From contig JABMLP010000029.1 of assembly GCA_013176395.1 (NCBI GenBank), forward strand, positions 186,001-250,000: DNA of 64,000 nt, read 5' to 3'. Shown in pieces: positions 11,045-23,322 of this stretch. This DNA comes from Venturia oleaginea (taxonomy: Eukaryota > Ascomycota > Dothideomycetes > Venturiales > Venturiaceae). How positions within the stretch are numbered: position 1 is the first letter of the stretch; every line of letters starts with the position of its first letter. Below the pieces are notes generated by a model. It did not search any database, had not been told where the DNA came from, and was given only the letters and a program-made list of their open reading frames with translations. The position numbers and the translations under genes are program-made.

Positions 11045-12737
11045 ACATGGCAGACTTGCTCTGATGAAGAAAGTGCGCATGATGACAATGATATGAGCGA
11101 GATGTCCTTGGAAGAGAGGTTACAGAATTGGGCGAATGCTGTGAAGTGCGAATGTGCTACGATTCTGTGTACCAGCCCCCATATATCTACCAGCGAGACT
11201 GTCAACCCCACGATGAGCTCATCTCGATCAGCATGAGGTCCGATCAAAACACCAGGCTGAGGAATCGAGATTCGCGAACCATCACATGGGATGTTCAGAT
11301 AACCTTATCGTTTATTTTGAAAACAGTCCGAGCTCGTAAAACGTGTTCAAAGGCCGCCTACTATCGTATCTGGGTTACTATTACTATGTAAACGTTAATT
11401 GGCATCCTTGTCGTGGTTCTTGCGTCGAAACTTCTGGTAGACGTTGTTAAATCTACCTACTACGTACGAACTCCACTGGTGTAGTACTGATACTTGCAGG
11501 AGTAGAATTGAGTATAATGGGGACAAGGATTCTGCCGCCTATGCTGCATTAACGTTTAATGACCCAGATACCGTAGTAATAAGTCAACAAAGCAGTTCCT
11601 GGAACCTGATGAGGCGCTTTGCTCGAAGAGTCATGCAATTGGTTGGATACCACGATTTCGAACGCCGAAGTGGGTGCGTTCAAATGTTATCCTCTGAAAC
11701 GAGGCTACCCGGAAACGCTAGTCAACTCCCAAGTATGACATCGATGGTTTGCGGGCGCTACCATTTAGATGATATTGCGGCTGTTCCCGCTCCAAAAATA
11801 GCCAGCCTGTCGTATCGTGTGAGGACTTGGAGATTTTACGAAGGCTTGACGCGCAGCCCTGGTTGAGCAATAAATATACTAAAACTCGGATGGATTTTCG
11901 AGAACTGCATGATCTCTGGTCTTACCTTCGATCCTCACGAGCGTAGATCACGACATACTTTTCGATCCATGGAAACAACATTCAGCTCATTCTGAACAAG
12001 GTAGAAGATTCGGATACAGAATGAGGTCTGTGAGGCGGCATATACTCTAAAGTTCGGAGTGTCTCCACTCTCCATTGTACTGTGTAAAGTATAGAGACTG
12101 TGGAGCTGTCAACCTGTGAACATGACGTGATATTGTTATCGACAACAGGGGGTGGACAGGAATTCCGAAACCCTATCTCCTGGTCGTTTCGGAGTTGGCC
12201 CGATTTCACGTGAAGACGACTTGACAAGCTCAGACTGTTCCGGAAAACAAAGAGCGAGAGGAATTTGATCAAGAACGGAGGAGATCCCGAATCGGTGGGA
12301 TGCCTTTTCCAGTTTGGAAAGACTATATGGTCCAACCGAGAACTGAGTTATCAGACATGGTGATGAGGTTTCGAAGATTGAGTCCGGACAGAGAAATCAT
12401 TGTTGTACAGGCGTATACGAGCGCAGGTATCCTTGTTGGGAACACCAGTCATTCAAATAGTGATAGACGCCCATTTTCGTGTCCCGAATTCTCTCTTTCG
12501 GCCTCGTTTGTTGCACACGCACAGAGTCTCTTCAATCCCGTGCTTCAATTGCGTGTGCTAAACTAGCAATCGAGTATCGTCGCGAGGGGCACAGATTCGG
12601 TAGCCCTATTGTGCATGTATGAGCTCACCATTAGGCGACACCTTGTAGTACGTGAAGGTTGTGAGGAAATTTCGACCGTTTGGAAATCTCATCTGCCAAA
12701 AATGTTGTCATGCCAGCCCGCCGATTCTTCATCCGCT
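11045..12737. other. Intergenic, nothing recognised
   Basis: Several unrelated open frames occur (for example 11444-11866 on the plus strand) but none has family motifs, introns or composition that supports a gene. The part nearest 11045 should hold the lipase promoter. Confidence 0.5.
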
Positions 12738-14037
12738 TTAGTACTTGCCTCTGACCTCCGGGCTAACAGTCAAAATCGGACCCACCGCCTTATTTGAAGA
12801 ATACGAATTTTTCATCAAGGTTCTCCAACGCTCCTCCGTTGTGACAAACCCGCTAGAAAATTCGTAAAGTTTACCGGTCTCACATGCCAGCTGAAGTGCC
12901 ATTGGATCCGTGGTGTGCACCATCTTTCCATATATCTCTAACAAGACACAAGTTTCCTTGAAGTTACGACAGTTAACAAAGCCATAGTCGGCACTGACCT
13001 GCGGGGTGGGCTCGTGTTCTATTGGATTGTTGATCTCAAGGTATAACTTGAGGCGCCATACCGAAGGGCGCTTTCCGATTAAGAAATCCTCAAGAAACGG
13101 GAGTTCCAATCGTAATTTCTTCAAGCCTTTGGAATCCAGAAGTTGTATGAGTGTGCCTGTTTCGTAAGCTTTCCAGGATTGTGTGAAGGTGGCAGTCCCA
13201 ATTAAATCTCTATCCCTGTTTTCGATCTTGTAGAAGGAGATGCCATCGCTTATAGTCAAAAGAAGCAGGTAGAGTCTTAAAGGCTTACTTTCTTCCCTTT
13301 TCCCTCCACAGGTGACAAATCCGAAGGAATACCAATTGTGATCTATTGGATTTGGTGTGATTCGGGGTATCATCCTTGCCAGCAATCTGTAGCTGGCTTC
13401 CTTGGCTTCCGGTCTGAGATCTCCTCGTATCTTTGCGCGATCCTCAACATACAAGTATGATTTGGCTGTGTTGTGAAGCCTTTTTACCAAGTTTAGATTG
13501 GCCTCTTCTTTGGTCATTGGACGGTCCAGGGCATGAAGATTCTCCAGAAACTAAGGGAAATAGCCGCCGCGAAAGTTTTCTGGGATGCTGTAATAGAACT
13601 GCTTGATCATGTGAACCAAAACTCCACTCTGATGCGCCAGTCATGTAATTCGACCGCTGAGACTTTTTTGGAAAGGTAGATGGCCTGGTAAAATCCGAAA
13701 AGGTAACACTGCTCTTGGCCAAATAGAACATTGTTGAAACCAAAATCTTCAAGCACATCCTCCTCTTTTGGTAGGAGATCTTCCGCGCACGACATGTAGA
13801 GATAATCGACGGACGTGAGTGGACGTGTGAGTACATTATCAAGTGGACTTCGGATCGTTTTTTTTCCTGGCACCAATCATTGCAAAAGAGGCCTCGGCTG
13901 CAAATGGTGCATCTTCTTGTTGTCGTTCTCTCGCATACGTCGCATTCGTCTCGCTCGTTCCGCACGGGAGATGGTATCTCACGACTAGGATCGTCTCTCG
14001 TGCTCTTTGTTTGCCTTTGGGGTTTCAGCAACTTCAA
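12738..14037 (-). pseudogene. Broken MYND-type zinc-finger family gene
   Basis: Three frames together spell one fungal protein family. The N-terminus (from ATG 14037) has a MYND-like finger, CDVC...CTIC...FC..WC. The frame then shifts at an A8 run near 13856-13863; the second frame carries VDYLYMSCAEDLLP, EDFGFNNVLFG and AVELHDWR. It shifts again at 13618-13621, where one T is missing from a T run on the coding strand, into the third frame. There FRGGYFP is followed by TAG (13553-13551) and then FLENLHALDRPM; relatives have Trp at that point (GGYFPWFLEN). The rest is open to 12738 and includes FGFVTC, GLKKLRLELPFLEDFL and DYGFVNCRNFKETC. Two frameshifts plus a Trp-to-amber change make a functional product unlikely. 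The family is common in Leotiomycetes and relatives; its function is unknown to me. Confidence 0.75.
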
Positions 14038-14719
14038 TCGTCAGGAGCGGTATACATCCATAACGTACCTTCTAAATGAACCGGCAACCCTCTTGCGCTC
14101 TGCTTTCACTCTTAACCTGTTGACAACCACTTTTCGTTGCGAGACTTCTTCTTGATGGCCTGCCAGAACGCTGCTTCCACCGATTACCGAGGTCTTCTCG
14201 TGTCGAATTATCTGCAAGCTACAAGCGCACAGTGAAGACTTTTCCTGCTCGAATCACAATATCAGCCTCAGGTTGCAGGTTCTTCGTGTCGTCTCGTCCA
14301 GTCGTGATCTCGTCCCTGATAGCTGCATCCTGCGTGAAACCTGAGACTTCTCAGGCACTGCCATGGCCAAGACACGCGGCCTGACCAGTGGCTATCCTCA
14401 TGAGCGAGAGGAGGTCAGAATCTAGCGATGGAAAGGTGCGATAATGATAGGTAGACGTCTCCAATGGAGTTGATGTTCTCAGCGGCACAGCTAGCAGCGC
14501 GTCGAAGATTACGTCCGCATTGGAGTCCCCGACACCCGTGATGTGATCGACGACGACCACCGAGACTCGACATGCTTCGATCCTTCAATCCTTCAATACA
14601 ATCCAGAGCCTTGGAATCCACCATCCGAAAGGACCAGAAGCCCCCGAAAGAAACAGAAGCCCCAACATGTCCGACCTACCCCTCTGCTAGCCATTGTCCC
14701 CTTGTACACCCGGATCACC
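14038..14719. other. Intergenic / 5' leader of the 670-aa gene
   Basis: A 680-bp region between two divergently oriented genes, presumably holding the promoter of the downstream gene. The frame of that gene is open upstream to 14543 but only a GTG lies there, so this part is treated as leader. No other feature was recognised. Confidence 0.5.
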
Positions 14720-16834
14720 ATGGACACCCCCATGCAGCGAACCACATCTCCCACAGCATTCGGATCTGGATCTGGAGCTGGAGACGGTCGATCTGTGATT
14801 GCAAGCATGTTGTCAAAGTCTTTCTCTGAATTCACCGCAGCCGAACGATTGTTTGATACGAATCCGAAGGAAGCTGCAATGGGCGCAAATGGTGGAGACT
14901 ATACCCAAAACTTCAACACCGGTGGTCCAGCGCGAACTCCCAGAAGCCCTTCCAAAGGGCGATCGCTGTCCGACTCAACACCAAAGCTATCGCCATCGCC
15001 GAAAATAAATGAACGGCTGTCGAAGGACGACCACAATATCGATACATTCCTACGGGAACCAAAGACCCCACGAAGGCCCGACTTCCTCCAAAGAGGCCTT
15101 TCCTTGCAGATGCCCTCTGGAGACTCATCAGGAATCCAGAATCTAGCATCCTTCACCCGCGCACCTCTCTCTCCGCAACTCACCAAGAACAACACATACG
15201 CTTCACCCGCAAAGGTGTTGCCACGTCATTCGCGAGGAATGGACTTTTCAAGAGCGTGCACCAACCTGCATCACTCAACACTTGCCGAGCAAAGCAGCCC
15301 CGACTCGTCACCTACAGTCACCCAGAAAGGCGTCATGATTCCTCATCGCAAAATGTCCATGACCACCATGGCTCTCGATCCTCCACAATTCACGCCCTGG
15401 TCGCAGACGGAGAAGAGCATGGTTTCGAGTTCACTTGGTAGTGTCAACATGTTCGATTCCGAGTGCTCGTCGAATAGTGACGAAGGCGACGATCTCATGG
15501 AGCCTGAAGATAACGAGGACGCTATTCTTACTACACCACAAGCCGCCAAACGCCATAACCTTATCTCTTCCACTCCTTTTAGCGGGTCTGCTGCTTGGTC
15601 TGGCGCAAACTTCCCGGGTGCTAACCCAAGCAGTTTTACCACAAACTTTCATAGACAGCGGTTGCGGCATGGGAGGAGTAGAAAGAGCTCGAGCAGCGCG
15701 AGCGGTCACAGCAGCATGGCTAGTCCTGTGCCGGTATCACCACCCGCGGGCAAGAACGATGGCTATTTCGGGCGCGAAGTCACAATGAGAGGCCCAGTGA
15801 GTCGGAGGGAGAGTTTATCGATGCACACACATGATCTTCACATTTCTTCGGGCAACGATAGCGGAGATGAGGCTGCAAAAGTGCCGCTGTCCACACCAGG
15901 CGTCATACGGAGAGCGGTGACGAGGCGTGGCAATCTTCTGGTTAGTGAGGCCTTGACTAGAACGTTGTATATATACTGACCGCTATCCAGCCAAAAATCC
16001 GAGCGTTCGGCCGTGTGCGTGACGAATTGATGGAGGAGACCATGCCTGTTGACGCAGAAGTCAAACGGGAAGCAGAAGTCATTCGACTAAGTAAGAGAAA
16101 GCGACACCACCGAAACCACACCCTCCTCTCCCACCCTGCAAGCCGTCAACAGCCTCTCCGAAGCCCTCCAAGGGATACCAGAAGATAGTACAATGGGATT
16201 GGACGGTGAGCCGGTGGCAGGTTTCACAGGCAAAGGTCTATTCGGCACATTCGGCAGACAAGATTCAAGAAGTGGTGGAAGCAAAGACTTTTGGAACAGT
16301 TTCGAACACCGGACACCACCTCCGCCAACGTTCTTCCCTCGTGGGTCCTCGTCCACGATCAGTGACGATGCTAGTATGGAATCTCCCACCGCTCCCGCTG
16401 GCTCGTTGTTCCCGTGGGCAGTCCCTACGAGGGAACAAACACCCATCCCAGCCACCGCACAACCACAGGCACAATTCCAACCTCCCGCAGGCGTCCACGG
16501 ACCCATCTCTGCAGCAGACGGTCTTCGCAAGGTTAACAAGCGACGGAGAGATGACGATCTGGACATGCAATCGATCAAGCGTCGTGCTGTCTCGCCTGGG
16601 TTGAGTGTGGGTAATAGTCCCATACTCTCGCAATCCCCTTCGCAGCGATCGGATAACATGTGGGGCCAGCCTAGACATGGACGGAGCGATTCTAATAGTG
16701 GACAAGCGGGTGGCGAACGGTCAAACAGCAATGGCAGTGTGTCGCAGCAGACTCCGTTGTTGGGGCCTAAGAGGATTGGGTTGCAGGGGATTACGGATAT
16801 GCAAGGTATGGCGGAAAAGATGAGTATTGAGTGA
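14720..16834 (+). CDS. Conserved fungal Ser/Pro-rich protein of unknown function (670 aa)
   Basis: Three exons: 14720-15940, 15991-16090 and 16143-16834. Intron 1 (GTTAGT...CTATCCAG) and intron 2 (GTAAGA...TGCAAG, 52 bp) were fixed by frame, and all three exons join cleanly to a TGA. The ATG at 14720 sits in a good context (ATCACCATGG). The N-terminal two thirds are disordered with many SP/TP sites (TPRSPSKGR, TPKLSPSPK, TPRRPDF), suggesting a phosphoprotein. A conserved-looking block crosses the first splice junction: GVIRRAVTRRGNLL, then PKIRAFGRVRDEL and PVDAEVKREAEVIR. The C-terminal exon has SEALQGIPED, GLFGTFGRQ and a bipartite basic motif, KRRRDDD...IKRR, that could be a nuclear signal. 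I recognise it as a widespread ascomycete protein but can give no function. Confidence 0.8.
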
Positions 16835-16845
16835 TGTTATGGAGT

Positions 16846-17880
16846 TGTGATGGCTAGTCCAGGGTCCATGTCGAGAGAAGTAGCAGAGCTAGGAGTTTCT
16901 GTTGAGGACCACAAGGGCATCTTCTCGAGGAGTCATGTCACCCAGCGTTGTATGAATATTGTAGCAAGGCTGTGGATGTATTCCTTCTCTTTCGAACGCA
17001 TGGATATTGGAATTGGATATTGGACATTAGCGTGGCGTTTTAGGTGGGATGGGATGGGATGGGATAGCGGTTGTGTTTGTCCATCTTTTTTCAAAAATAT
17101 GATACCCACGATGATGTATACTCATCAATATATTAATATATCCATCATCCAGCTGTTTTTTGACGATTTCTTGATCATAGGGATCTATACATGGAGATTC
17201 GTCGATATGGTCCTGCATTGGTTTTGTATGGATGGATAGATAGATGAGTGTTGAGTGTTGAGTGTTGAGTGATTCCATCGGGTTGTGATGGCTAGTTCAG
17301 AGCTCGAATCCAGAGAAGGAGCAGAGCTGGGAGTGTCTGTCGGGGAGGAGGACTGTGAGGTATTTCCTTAGAGGAGTCATGTTACCCTGCGTTTGTACGA
17401 AGCATTGTTTGTGAAGGTTTTGGGTGGAAGTATTCCTCCTTCTTCGCGCGAATGGATATTGGATATTGGACATTAGCGTCGCGTTTTGGGATGGGATGGT
17501 GTTTGTCTATCTTTTCTAAAATTATGATACCCACGGTGATATATACTTGTCAATCAATCAATTAATCAATCAATCAATCACTCCACTTTGTTTTCTATGA
17601 TCATTGCAGATTTTGTAAGTAGATGGGATGTTTTTATAGAAATATGAATTCGATTTGACGGTTTATTAATTGGTTTTTTGGAGGGGTAGGGGAGGGACTA
17701 GAGGTCCGTCCTTCTTTGGAGTTGTGTTGTTCTTTGTTTGTTTGTTTATTTGTATGGATTGTTGTTTGGAAAGGGGATAGGTAGATGTATTCTTCCTTTG
17801 AATGCGGGTATTGGGTATTGGATATTAGCGTAGCGTTTGGGGTGGGATAGGATAGGATAGGATAGGGTAGAAGTAATAGA
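16846..17880. repeat. Three decayed direct copies of a ~430-bp segment
   Basis: Copy 1 starts at 16846 and copy 2 at 17283; both begin with GTTGTGATGGCTAGT, continue with a GAGGAGTCATGT segment, then a GGATATTGGACATTAGCGT segment with ATGATACCCACG. A partial third copy at about 17760-17870 keeps the GGATATTAGCGTAGCGTTTGGGGTGGGATAG part. The copies are interrupted by short tandem repeats: (GGGAT)n near 17045, (GAGTGTT)n near 17245 and (AATC)n near 17553-17580. The region lies directly downstream of the 670-aa gene and looks like a locally duplicated, decaying 3' flank. No open frame is conserved between copies. Confidence 0.7.
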
Positions 17881-18461
17881 AAGGAGGAATAAGGATAACC
17901 CGAGATTACCGCAATAGTGTAAAGTAAATAGCGGGGATATGGTAAAGAGGAAAAGAGAGGGTATTCTTATTTCGCGGTTTGCGGGTTGAGGTTGAGGATA
18001 GAGTTGAGTTGAGAGATGGAGGGGTTGAATTAGGTTGATAGATATTGATAGATGGCGTGATATAATTGAGGATGAGGGATTTTGTAGGTTAGTTATATAA
18101 CTATTATATCAGGAATAGGTAGTGGGGCGGCGATTGATCCAATATCTGTGGGTTATATAATTAGGGTAATGTCTATGCGGGATAGATATATAGGTGATAG
18201 GTTCGGGTTGGAAGAGCTGGTTCAATGGGGAGGACGGAAGGTAGATGACTGGAATGGAAAGGACATGGGCTATTTAAAATACGGATTACCATATACACAA
18301 TCAAGTTGATGATAAAAGACCAGATGCGATGGTTAAATATGTATATATCGAATTTCTTGAAACCGCGACTGGGGAGGTCTTGAGCAGGTAACCCACATAC
18401 CTTAGATACTCCGTGGTACATCGTCGTAAATTATGTTTTCCCCTTCTTTTGCGTAGATAGA
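17881..18461. other. AT-rich intergenic stretch
   Basis: An AT- and purine-rich spacer between the repeat block and the 3' end of the 707-aa gene. It probably includes that gene's 3' UTR. No gene or element was recognised. Confidence 0.5.
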
Positions 18462-20656
18462 TCAGACACCACAAATAATCCCCCTGACAAACTCAACATC
18501 TTCCCACGTCGCCTCCCAGATATTCAGCACAACGAACCTCCACTTCCCACCCTCCCTCTTCATCCTACCCACAGCCCTACAAATCTTCTTCTCCCCATTC
18601 AAATCCGCACAAAGAAAGCGTCCACAATCATACTCCCACAATTCACTCCCCTTCCAAGTCTCACACGTAGCATTCAAGAACGGACCTCGTTTCTCATGAA
18701 ACAAGTCCGCCAGAACAAAGTGCTGAGTCACACCATTGGCATTGCGATGGGACGAAACGACTTTGGCGTAGAGTTCTATGAGAATGGTGTCTGAAGATTG
18801 GGTGTTTGAGTTGCGGGCGAATGTGCAGCCGATGTTTAGACATTCGCCAATGCGGAAACAGGTTTTGAGGACTAGGGAGGCACCGACGCCGATTAGGGGG
18901 GAGCGGTCGCGAATTGGCGTTGGGAATGGGGGACGGATGATTGGTGGGTGGAGGATCGCGTTTAGGTAGTCTTCTGTTGCTTCTCCTGCTGTTATGGTGG
19001 GACGTTGTGGCGTAGCCTGTTTTTGTTGAGTTGACTCCGTCTGTGTGACTGACGTGCCATGCGTGTTGTCGATTAGTGATGTCTTTGCGGGGTCCATCCT
19101 ACTCCTGTCATGGATTTTAGCAGTCGAGGATGGTCTTGTAGTAAGTGCCGCGTCGTCAGCCAAGTCCAAGAAAGCGACCTCCTCGTCTTCCAGTATATTC
19201 CACTCGTCATCACTCACAATATCGATGATTTCTGTGTCAATGTTACAGCCAACGGCGGATGGCAAAGGTTGCACGGCTTGAGATGAAAGACTATTTCTTG
19301 GAACTTGATTCGGCGGAATAGTAGTCGCTTCACATGAAAAATCGAGGTCGAGCAGATCATCATCGTCAAGGTCGTCAAACACGTTGTCGAACGTATCATC
19401 TTGAAGGGGAACATTCAGGCCTTCCGCATCAATGGAACTTGGCTCTGTAGACTCGCAGATGGGCGCTAGAGATGATTCTAGCACAGAATCAGGTAATTCT
19501 TGAGCATGTTCGACTGAACTTGGAGGGCTTTCCTCAAAGATGGTGTCCAGAACGTGATGTCCGGTTGTTGGTGGTGGACGAGGTGGAGTCATTGCAGCTT
19601 GTGGCTCAGAGTGCGGCTGAGAGGTGGTCAATCTATTTTCAGAAGACGATTGAGGCGCGCTGCCATAGGTCGAATGTCCATAATGTTGAGAGTTTTTGAA
19701 AGCATCTACAGGTGACAGTAAAGAACGACTTTCGGCTGAAGAGGAAGAGGAAGCAGGCGTGGCAGATGTGACAGTGCTGGAAGTGAATGAGGACCGCGAG
19801 TTGGTCACATGAACAGTGCCAGACTCGGATACAATAGTTGAACAGGTACGAACGGGTTGTTGAGCAGGCGTGATAGCAGTCACTGAAGATGGCGAATTCA
19901 CTTGATGATCAGTATTGGAGTCGGAGTGAGCGACCGCTCCGGCAGCGCTTGAATTTGAAAGTGACGATTCAAATCTCCAGGCATTCAATATTTGTGCAGT
20001 CCGCTCAGAAAGCGCAAAGCTTTCATTTGGCATAGCTTCACGTTGTCCTAAGTCGTGAGGAACGTCATTCTCCCTGCTGCTTTCAGTTGCAGGTGCAGAG
20101 ATGGGTTTCTTCTTGCTCCTGGAAGTGGTCCTAGATGCAGATGCAGTTACGAGGCCATTGTCTGATAGAGATGTTTTCGTCTTCTTTGCAGGCTTTGGTT
20201 GCGGAGCAGACGCAGATCTCTTTTTAGCAGTTTCTTTGACTTGCTTACTGGCCGGTGAGGCGATGACAGGAGCTGCATGCGGCCTCTTCTTGTTGGTGGT
20301 GGCATGCTGTTCAAAGCGCGATATGTCTGCATCGTCATGCCCAATGCCAAGATAGTGCGCGGCGATTGGTTGCTTTGCTGCATGCGAGATATTGACATCG
20401 GCGTCGGCATCTGGAGGACTACCGACTTCACCAGTATTCAGTTGTGAAGTATTTTGATGTTGTTGTCCATTGATGGCAGTAAAGCCAGAATGAATGATTG
20501 TCTGCTCTGGTCTGCTTGAGTGTCAGCACTGGGGAAAGGTCAAAGACAGTCATCGAAGCGCGCAAGCTCAGCGGAACGAAATCACCTTGAATTGGTATCC
20601 TCATCGTCAGCACTTCGCGAGGCAGGGAGACTCCAGCCTTGGTACCTCTCCGTCAT
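18462..20656 (-). CDS. Conserved fungal protein of unknown function (707 aa)
   Basis: Exon 1 (20656-20586) encodes MTERYQGWSLPASRSADDED and joins across a 71-bp intron (GTGATT...ACTCAAG) to exon 2 (20514-18462); the junction keeps phase and the TAA/TAG-free frame runs to the stop. Residues ~80-180 are Lys/Ser-rich (KKRP, KKRSAS, SKKKP), the middle is Ser/Thr-rich, and two acidic stretches follow (DDLDDDDLLDLDF; IVSDDEWNILEDEE). The C-terminal ~170 residues form the only ordered part: RPPFPTPIRDRSP, LKTCFRIGECLN, ILIELYAKVVSS, QHFVLADLFHEK, and a final WKGSELWEYDCGRFL with MKREGGKWRF and IWEATWEDVEFVRGIIC. This C-terminal block is conserved in ascomycete relatives I recognise, but its role is not known to me. 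The basic and acidic segments suggest a nuclear protein. Confidence 0.82.
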
Positions 20657-21912
20657 GTTGGATGGTGTGAGAGGGTAAGGATTGTTCATTCAGGCTCATG
20701 CTATTCCTGGCATTGGCGTAATTGGGTGAAAGCGAGCAGTACTGCTTTTGTTGTACCAATATGAACACGGATACCCATGCCAGTGCCAGTGCCTGCCTAG
20801 CAAAGATGGCGTGTCGGCTTCACGCGCGTCGTCGCTGGCTGTGATGATGATGATGATGGTTGGCGGTATTGGTGAAGGTATTGGTGTTGGTGAAGGAGTA
20901 GGCGTGAAGGAGTCAAGTTGACACCTGAGGAGCCTGAGGTGATGTGTTGTTCCTTTCAGCGCAGTGAGCGCTTCTTATCGGTGCCTCGTGCCTCTCGACT
21001 CTGGTGGGGGAACTGCTCCAGGCTAAATTCTCGACTCTCAACCACCAAGGCAACAAACAGAACAGCTCTTCTCTATTCTACGTGCGAACATCGTCGAGAC
21101 TCTCTCCAAACATCCCGTATCTACCCTCCTAGCCGATCAGCATCTGGTTTGCCAGGTCACTGCCGATACAAAACGGTGGCTTCAGAGCACGGTCTGCAAC
21201 CCGTACTCTTGCCATCCTGCGGCTCCCCATCCTCGTCTGCATCACCACTCGCGACACAACTATTGCCTGCAAATATAACGTACGTTCGCTGTCATTGGTC
21301 GGATCCGCCCTCTCGAGCAGATGCGTGACATGGTTCGCATAGGAGGCACCGTGAGGGATCATACTGTTGCTCTTCCATCAGTGCCATCCCCATCCCCGCC
21401 CTCATGCTTCGAAGCATTTACCATCATCGCATTCGCGGGAGATTGTCAATTTGCAATTTTATCACCCAGCTAACCGTCGTCTAAAAGGGCCACCAGTCGC
21501 CAGACCCTCTCCTAAACAAGATAGTTCGGCACCGAAAGAAACGGACCATTATGTTCGGCGGTCAAGTAAGCCACCAGTTCTCTTTGCTTATAACCCTGAT
21601 GTTGCCTCTGTCTTCCCTTCTTCATTCATATCCATACCCAAAGCCTTGCCTGTTGCTTTCCTTTCCGCTCGTCACAAATGGCTACCTCTGTTGAGCAATG
21701 GCGCAAGTCTATACCAATATTTTCATATACTCCACCAGACCCTCCTTCCTATTTTTCCCATCGTCTTTCGTCAACATCAATCGAGTCTCTCGAATTAACC
21801 CATCTTGCACCTCCGCCTTATGACAAGTCATCTTTCCCAGCCAAGAAGCTTCCTCGTCAAAAACCTCGGCCCATTTCACAAGTCAGCTACGCCGAAGTTG
21901 ATATGAAGATCA
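20657..21912. other. Divergent promoter region
   Basis: About 1.25 kb between the 707-aa gene and the Lsb5-like gene, transcribed away from each other. It includes short GTGATGAT-type and GGTGTTGGTG-type repeats near 20840-20900. Open frames here (20918-21328, 21367-21798) lack family features and are treated as chance or 5' UTR. Confidence 0.5.
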
Positions 21913-23322
21913 ATGGAGCCTGCCCGCATTGTTTGTTTCGGTTGCTGCGCAAATCGCTAAAGGGATGGGTACGAATGTAGAAGAAACCTTATTCGGCCAT
22001 TACCGTCCATGTCGACCGCCTTACCAGCGAACAATATGCTGTCGATGACTACAGTGGGATTCCAGATCTCGTCGAGGTTGTCCGCATCCAAGATACTGGC
22101 CCCACAGAAGCTGCTAGAGCAATTCGGAAGAAGCTGTATGTGCCCGGCTTCTTCTCGTGCCGCAGATGCTTACGATGTGCAGAAAGTATGGCAACATGCA
22201 CCGCCAGTTGCGGTCGCTCACGATCTTGGATGGGCTAATCCAGAATGCTGGATCACGTTTCCAGCGGACATTCGCAGACGAGCCACTTTTGGAGCGCCTG
22301 CGATTGATGCCGAGGGATGAAATGGTGGATCCCGATGTTCGAGCAAAGTGTAATACCTTATACAAGCAGTGGGCCGTCGCGTACAAAAATACCCCAGGAT
22401 TGTCCAGCATCGCAACTTTGTACAAGCAGCTACCAAGGACCAGGAAGCCCCAACCATCGCAGTCGAGAGTCGTTCGAGAGACCGAAGAAGAAGCTGCCCG
22501 AGAGCATAATTCACCTCCATCCTCACCAGTACCACGCGCGCCCTCGCACGCACCGTCAGCTTCCTGGACTCCACAGCGGTCTCTTCAACTGGAAAAAACC
22601 GAGCGTGGATCCTCTTTCTTCAGATCTTCCAAGGACAAAAAGGGCAAACGCAAGCCATTTAATTTGGAGAAGGAAAAGCGTCAAATACTGGAAACCATTG
22701 CTTCCGCGACTGTCGCCTCCACCAATTTGATCAATGCTCTGAAACTCATTAATCGCGAGAATCAACGAGTGTCGGACAACCCGGAATGTAAGAATCGCTT
22801 CGACACGTGCAAAGTCCTACGCCGCCAAATTCTTCGCTACATCCAGCTCGTGGAGAGCGAAAAGTACATCGGAAGCTTGCTGTCGGCCAACGACGAGCTT
22901 GTCAAAGCCTTGATGGCATATGAAGTCATGGATAAAAGTATCGAAGATGACAGCGACAGTGATGATCCGGAGTACGAAGCTGCAATGGCTGCCAGGCGGA
23001 TTTCCAGCCAAGGCGATACACACGAAGCATTCCAGAGCATGAGTCTAAATGAGCCTGTGACCTCGCCACCGAAACCACCCCGTCCGGCCATGCAAATGGG
23101 TATGCCTCCACCAGTTCCGACGACCAGTTTTTCTGGCAAGCAAAGAGTGCCTGAGTCGGAAAGTGAGGAAGAAGATGAGACTGAGGAGGATGAGGATGAT
23201 CCGTTTTCTGATCGGAATGCGTTTAAGACGCCTCATGTTGAGAAGAATGGGATGACTTGGTTTGTGGTGATTATTTTTCTTTGTTTTCACCGTTGACTAA
23301 TAAGACTAGGCGCGACGTATAA
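21913..23322 (+). CDS. lsb5: Lsb5-like VHS/GAT endocytic adaptor
   Basis: Proposed exons: 21913-21930 (MEPARI), 21981-22135, 22183-23259 and 23310-23322, giving 420 aa. Exon 2 encodes KKPYSAITVHVDRLTSEQY and IPDLVEVVRIQDTGPTEAA-like VHS/ENTH sequence; exon 3 continues with KYGNMHRQLRSLTILDGLI and FADEPLLERLRLM. A GAT-like helical region follows (ILETIASATVASTNLINAL...RRQILRYIQLVESEKYIGSLL), then proline motifs (PPKPPRP) and an acidic tail ending MTW-RDV across a 50-bp intron with CTAAT...CTAG. This is the architecture of yeast Lsb5, which binds Las17/Sla1 and ubiquitin and links actin to endocytosis. The three later introns fit exactly; the 18-base first exon is a proposal based on phase and a GTTTGT donor, and the true start could lie elsewhere upstream. 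Confidence 0.85.

Noticed and set aside
10753..11247. 164-aa minus-strand frame upstream of the lipase
   Set aside because: It is a different frame of the lipase 5' region; the lipase helix WAAMLSSAAYAGC lies in another frame with good splice sites.
11444..11866. 140-aa open frame on the plus strand
   Set aside because: No family features, promoter or intron evidence; a chance frame in an intergenic region.
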